A stretch of DNA of 9,063 nt from contig PANO01000057.1 in the NCBI GenBank assembly GCA_002707655.1, positions 1-9,063 on the forward strand, written 5' to 3'. The DNA comes from Deltaproteobacteria bacterium (GTDB lineage: Bacteria > SAR324 > NAC60-12). The position numbers and the translations under genes are program-made. Positions 5,827 to 9,063 of the stretch are shown one piece after another. Position 1 is the first letter of the stretch, and each line of letters begins with the position of its first letter. The notes under the pieces were generated by a model, which was not told where the DNA came from, made no database searches, and saw nothing but the letters and a program-made list of their open reading frames with translations.

Positions 5827-7647
5827 GTGTTGCGCACTCTCCTCCTTTCCGGGGTCGTTGTTGCCGTTCTGAGTGCCCATGCTTACGGGGCGGTGAGCGG
5901 GTTGATCGTGCGTAGCAACTTGGCACTTACCCCCACTCAGCACTTGGGGGAGGTGCTGGAGCAGCAGCTTGGCGATAAGTACTCCGTTTTGCCCCAAGCC
6001 ACCGTACTTGAGCAATGGAGTCACTCACGGGAAGCCACTCATTCCAGCGCTTGCCTTGACGACCGCTGCCTGCTGGACCTGCTGGATCGGTTGCAGGCAG
6101 AGCGGTTGTTCGATTTGGAAATTCTACAAACCGGAAGGTTTCAGCGGCTCAAGCTCATGGAGTTCTCCCGCAACCGACGCCGGGAGGTCACGGATTTCTG
6201 CAAGGGCTGCGGCATCCGGGAACTGACCCGTCGCGTGCAGAATCTCGCCGAGCAACTTTTCAGCCGCAATCCCTATCTTCCGGTCCACTCGGCACCGATC
6301 ATCCCAGACCCGCCGGAGATGAGTCGGGATTCTTGGCTGATTCCTGCACTGTCGGAACTCCCCATTGAACTGCAAGTCCCGGAACTGCTGGCGGCTCCCG
6401 GATTTGAACCCGGCCCCGAGCTTCCGGATATGCCCAAGCCGACTTCGCTGGGGCTCCCCCCGGCAACCTTGATCGAAGCAGGAGCCGAGGACGCAGTTGA
6501 GGACTTGCTGATCTTCAGTCGCACAGCGGACTTGGTGCAGGAGCCGCAGGGAGAGTTCCTCTTTCAGGTGAGTGCCTTCAGCCCGTTGCGCTCCGTCTCC
6601 TTCAACGGGAAAACCCTAGTGGTTCCGAAAGAAACCTTTGAGGCGAGCTTTGCGATCCCCTACACGCTCGAAGCTGGTGAGAACACCTTTGAGGTGGAGG
6701 CGATCTCTGTGCTTGGAGAAAACGTAGAGGAGTTTGTGGTGTTTCTGGAAACAGATCTCGTCAAGCGCGAGAAACCCAAACCGCCGTTCACTATGGTCGT
6801 GCTGGCCAGCGTGGCCTCGGATGACAACGCCCTCAGCGTGGATTCGGGAAATTCAAAAACGACGGGCACCAAAAGCTCGTTCATTCTCGTACCCGGCTTC
6901 AACTTCACGCTGGATCATGATTCCCGGATCGCCGTCAAGGGCTTGCTGGTGGGCGACCGCTACCAGGAAACAGACTTGCGGCCCCAAGAAATCATCCTCA
7001 AACAGCTCAGCACGGAGTGGGTGGAGAAGCTGTATGTTTTGCGTTCGGAAGCCACCCTTGGGCTGGGGGGCAACACGATCAGCCTCCGAGACGACAACCA
7101 AGCCAGCATCTTGCGGGACGCTTGGGCGGGAGATTACAAGCAATACACGCGGGACACTTTCGGAACCCTTTCCGTCAAAACCACGCCTTCGGAGACCATG
7201 ACGTGGACCACCAAGCTGGAGTATCGCCTCAAGGACAACGTGGAGGACGACACTGCTGACGGACAAGCCAACACCGGCAGTGTGAGCCTCAAATTTCCGG
7301 CCTTGGGCTGGCAGCACCCCACAACATTTGGTTTGGTGATCACGGACCTTGCCGATGCCACCGCAGACAAAACCGAAACCAAGGGCAGCTACAAGCTGGC
7401 CGTTCCGATTTTGGGAGTGTCGGGTACGGCACAGATTAACTTGGTGCGAACATCGTATGCTTCCGAAGACTCCACTGGAGTCGTCCCGAAGAAGGTACAA
7501 CAAACCTACACCTTGGGAGTGAGCTACCCCATCGCAAGCTGGTTCATTCTCGGCTACAGCCTGAAGCACCAGCGGCAGTCTAGCAACTTAGTCGGCGACG
7601 ATTATGTAAAGAACACCCACACCCTGCAAACCACCTTCCTGTTCTGA
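5827..7647 (+). CDS. Secreted multidomain protein with C-terminal outer-membrane beta-barrel
   Basis: I do not recognise a named family. From the GTG at 5827 it has 606 residues: a signal peptide (hydrophobic 4-16, cleavage near AHAYGA at 17-22), then a mixed alpha/beta domain (~24-148). That domain has two Cys pairs (C76/C81 and C125/C128), and its CLDDRCLLDLLDRLQAERLF segment recalls the CsgG/TolB-like periplasmic domains that often begin with a Cys-x4-Cys helix. A Pro-rich linker follows (~150-215), then an Ig-like domain (~240-308) with the pattern NGK...F...YTLEAGENTFEVEA typical of bacterial Ig/glucodextranase-B-type folds. The rest (~320-606) has alternating aromatic and polar strands and ends ...TTFLF, the terminal-Phe signature read by the BAM machinery. 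The reading frame is open back to a TTG at 5773, but those first 18 residues do not look like a signal peptide; TTG at 5812 or 5830 is also possible. Role unknown; outer-membrane location is inferred. Confidence 0.75.
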   Translation: MLRTLLLSGVVVAVLSAHAYGAVSGLIVRSNLALTPTQHLGEVLEQQLGDKYSVLPQATVLEQWSHSREATHSSACLDDRCLLDLLDRLQAERLFDLEILQTGRFQRLKLMEFSRNRRREVTDFCKGCGIRELTRRVQNLAEQLFSRNPYLPVHSAPIIPDPPEMSRDSWLIPALSELPIELQVPELLAAPGFEPGPELPDMPKPTSLGLPPATLIEAGAEDAVEDLLIFSRTADLVQEPQGEFLFQVSAFSPLRSVSFNGKTLVVPKETFEASFAIPYTLEAGENTFEVEAISVLGENVEEFVVFLETDLVKREKPKPPFTMVVLASVASDDNALSVDSGNSKTTGTKSSFILVPGFNFTLDHDSRIAVKGLLVGDRYQETDLRPQEIILKQLSTEWVEKLYVLRSEATLGLGGNTISLRDDNQASILRDAWAGDYKQYTRDTFGTLSVKTTPSETMTWTTKLEYRLKDNVEDDTADGQANTGSVSLKFPALGWQHPTTFGLVITDLADATADKTETKGSYKLAVPILGVSGTAQINLVRTSYASEDSTGVVPKKVQQTYTLGVSYPIASWFILGYSLKHQRQSSNLVGDDYVKNTHTLQTTFLF

Positions 7648-7753
7648 TTCCAAGGATTCCGGGACTCTACACCTCCGATGCAGCTTGTCTTGAATCGGCA
7701 TTCGTACTAACTTGAAAGAATCCACAAAAGCATTGGCATTGTTGAAACCGCAC

Positions 7754-8839
7754 ATGAACCGCTTGCTTCTCTCCAATCCAGCCTTCGAGCAGTACGGCCT
7801 CAAACGACTGGCGCTAGCAATATGCTTGGTGTTGCTGGGAGCGTCCTTGGCTCATGCGCAGGAAGGAGTGCTGCAAATCGAGCGCGGCTTCGCCAAGATC
7901 ACGCGCGGGACCAAAGTCCGAATTCTGCGCGAAGTGGGGACCCCCATTTCCCTCACTCTGGAGGATCGTGTGCAAGTCGGCACGAACTCGAAAGCCACGG
8001 TGTGGATCCGGGATGGGGAGGAGACGATACAACTTGCTTCGAGGTCGTACTTTTCGCTCGATAGCGTCAGTGCCGGGGAAACCACGATTTCTATGCCCAC
8101 GGGTAAGGCGCAGTTCAAAGTCACCCGGAAGCTTGGCAAACTTGGGGGCAAGCTCGGAGGCAAGAAGCTCGGCAGCAAAGCGAAATTTCAGGTGCGCACG
8201 GTCACAGCGATTGTCGCAGTGCGTGGGACCGAGTTTGTGCTTGGCTCCGAAAGCGGGCAGACCAGCCTGCTGACGCTTTCCGGAGAGGTGGCGATGGCCT
8301 CTGCCGAGGCTCCAGAGGTGGAGGTCACGGTACCGGAGAATCAAGCATCCACAGTGCAACGAGGGCTGGCACCCACCGCGCCAGTGTCGGTGCCTCCGGA
8401 GGTGCAGAAGGAAATCACGCAATCCGACAGCGCCAACTCCTTCAAGGTGGTGGCCTTCCCGCCTGCCGTGCCCATCGAGCAGGCGCGTCAGCAGAAGAAA
8501 CGCGAGGAGGAAAAAAAGAAGGAGGAAGCGAAAAAGAAAGAGGAGAAGCAAAAAGAGGACAAGAAGGATTCCAAAAAGGGGCCGGACAAGAAAGAATCCG
8601 AAAAGCAACCTGCACAAAAGCAGGACACCAAAAAGCCCGCAAGCGGCAGCGCTCCGGGGGCACCGGAGGAAAAGCGGCCCACTCCGGCCCAAGCTCCTGC
8701 TCCTGTGCCGAAAAATCTCCCCAGGCTCGACAATCTCCCACAGCTTCCAGAGGGCTTGGATCAAGTGCTGGAGAATGTTCAACAGGAGACTAACCGAGTC
8801 AGGAAGAAGGTCATCCGGTTGAAGCTGAATCGGAAGTAG
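7754..8839 (+). CDS. Periplasmic FecR-domain protein with Lys/Glu-rich tail
   Basis: The 361-residue product starts at the ATG at 7754. It has an N-terminal signal peptide (hydrophobic 19-33, cleavage after AHA at residue 35), then a FecR domain (~45-205). Visible family features are ATVWIRDGEETIQLASRSYF (81-100) and the core FQVRTVTAIVAVRGTEFVLG (145-164), followed by LLTLSGEVAMA and a C-terminal beta region. A Gly/Lys repeat (126-142) is inserted between the two halves. The tail is low complexity: Lys/Glu (~247-293), Pro/Ala (~296-322), and a basic end at 348-361. Unlike classic FecR there is no cytoplasmic anti-sigma domain and no sigma factor gene beside it, so a structural or sensing role in the periplasm is more likely than sigma regulation. 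The frame is open back to a TTG at 7712. It follows the barrel gene by 106 nt and is followed 2 nt later by tlyA. Confidence 0.85.
   Translation: MNRLLLSNPAFEQYGLKRLALAICLVLLGASLAHAQEGVLQIERGFAKITRGTKVRILREVGTPISLTLEDRVQVGTNSKATVWIRDGEETIQLASRSYFSLDSVSAGETTISMPTGKAQFKVTRKLGKLGGKLGGKKLGSKAKFQVRTVTAIVAVRGTEFVLGSESGQTSLLTLSGEVAMASAEAPEVEVTVPENQASTVQRGLAPTAPVSVPPEVQKEITQSDSANSFKVVAFPPAVPIEQARQQKKREEEKKKEEAKKKEEKQKEDKKDSKKGPDKKESEKQPAQKQDTKKPASGSAPGAPEEKRPTPAQAPAPVPKNLPRLDNLPQLPEGLDQVLENVQQETNRVRKKVIRLKLNRK
8129..8179 (+). repeat. Short in-frame Gly/Lys/Leu repeat inside the FecR-domain gene
   Basis: About four imperfect ~12-nt units built on AAGCTTGGC/AAGCTCGGAGGC encode KLGKLGGKLGGKKLGSK (residues 126-142). 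The insert separates two beta-rich halves of the FecR domain and gives a strongly basic, flexible loop. Replication slippage is a plausible origin. Confidence 0.7.
8492..8642 (+). repeat. Purine-rich low-complexity tract encoding a Lys/Glu segment
   Basis: The plus strand is almost all purines over long runs here, with AAG, AAA, GAG and GAA codons alternating to give KKREEEKKKEEAKKKEEKQK and its continuation. The encoded segment would form a long charged single alpha helix or a disordered linker. The strand bias explains the Phe/Leu/Ser-rich antisense frames seen opposite it. Confidence 0.75.
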
Positions 8840-8841
8840 GC

Positions 8842-9063
8842 ATGGCCAAGCGTTGTCGGCTCGATGTGCTGTTGGTGGAACGCGGACTCACCGAAACCCG
8901 AGAGAAGGCGCGGGCCTTGGTTTTGGCCGGAGGGGTGCGTGTCAATGGTGAAGCTGCGGGTAAGCCCGGAACTGCGGTTTTGGCGACGGCTGAGGTGGAA
9001 ATTGTCGGACAGGATCACCCCTACGCCAGCCGGGGGGGACTCAAGCTGGAAAAGGCACTCCAC
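8842..9063 (+). CDS. tlyA: TlyA family rRNA (cytidine-2'-O)-methyltransferase/hemolysin, 3'-truncated by window edge
   Basis: The first 74 residues of a TlyA-type protein are visible. They comprise an N-terminal S4 RNA-binding domain (RLDVLLVERGL, residues 6-16, then ARALVLAGGVRVNG, 23-36) and the highly conserved junction motif YASRGGLKLEKAL (61-73) that leads into the FtsJ/RrmJ-like methyltransferase domain, which lies beyond the window. Family members 2'-O-methylate 16S and/or 23S rRNA using S-adenosylmethionine, and several were first described as hemolysins. The ATG lies 2 nt after the FecR-gene stop, with GGAAG at 8832-8836 acting as a Shine-Dalgarno sequence, so it is likely co-transcribed and translationally coupled with that gene. 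The missing C-terminal ~170-200 residues are due only to the window edge. Confidence 0.93.
   Translation, partial: MAKRCRLDVLLVERGLTETREKARALVLAGGVRVNGEAAGKPGTAVLATAEVEIVGQDHPYASRGGLKLEKALH

Noticed and set aside
6853..7569. 238-residue minus-strand ORF opposite the barrel domain
   Set aside because: No domain or start signal; the plus-strand frame continues intact to a terminal Phe typical of barrels.
7648..7753. Promoter or terminator between the barrel and FecR genes
   Set aside because: Only a 5-bp CCGAT/ATCGG stem with no T-tract, and no paired -35/-10 hexamers at proper spacing.
7814..8782. 322-residue minus-strand ORF opposite the FecR-domain gene
   Set aside because: It is Phe/Leu/Arg-rich because it is the complement of the Lys/Glu purine tract; the plus strand has a signal peptide and a FecR core motif.

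Overview
The window looks like a stretch of chromosome from a Gram-negative bacterium with moderately high GC. The Gram-negative call rests on a lipoprotein signal with a lipobox, a secreted protein that ends in an outer-membrane-type beta-barrel, and a periplasmic FecR-domain protein. The phylum cannot be fixed from sequence alone. Housekeeping genes (htpG, yicC, tlyA) are mixed with envelope genes that I recognise only by domain, which would suit an uncultured proteobacterial-like or deltaproteobacterial-like lineage; that placement is inference.

Layout, left to right. (1) The C-terminal ~85% of the chaperone gene htpG on the plus strand, cut by the window edge. (2) A convergent minus-strand gene for a small, probably coiled-coil protein of unknown function, overlapping the htpG stop by 4 nt. 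(3) A tight plus-strand operon yicC - cytidylate-kinase-like - S49 peptidase lipoprotein (gaps of +4 and -4 nt), closely followed by a tRNA-Arg(UCU) gene with encoded CCA. (4) A promoter-like sequence and a 16-codon ORF with a strong Shine-Dalgarno sequence, leading to an RraA/HMG-aldolase family gene. (5) An AT-rich intergenic region of about 240 nt containing a promoter candidate. (6) A two-gene envelope module: a secreted protein with an N-terminal Cys-containing domain, an Ig-like domain and a C-terminal beta-barrel, then a periplasmic FecR-domain protein with a Lys/Glu-rich tail. (7) The start of tlyA (rRNA 2'-O-methyltransferase/hemolysin family), 2 nt after the FecR gene and cut by the right edge.

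How the genes may work together: yicC often precedes gmk in bacteria, and here a P-loop kinase of the archaeal-type CMP kinase family takes that place. The barrel protein and the FecR protein are the most plausible uncharacterised pair, since both carry signal peptides and lie next to each other on one strand, with no sigma factor gene beside the FecR domain. I see no CRISPR array, transposase, phage gene or rRNA. The best leads are the barrel/FecR module, the kinase swap after yicC, and the short leader ORF before the RraA gene.
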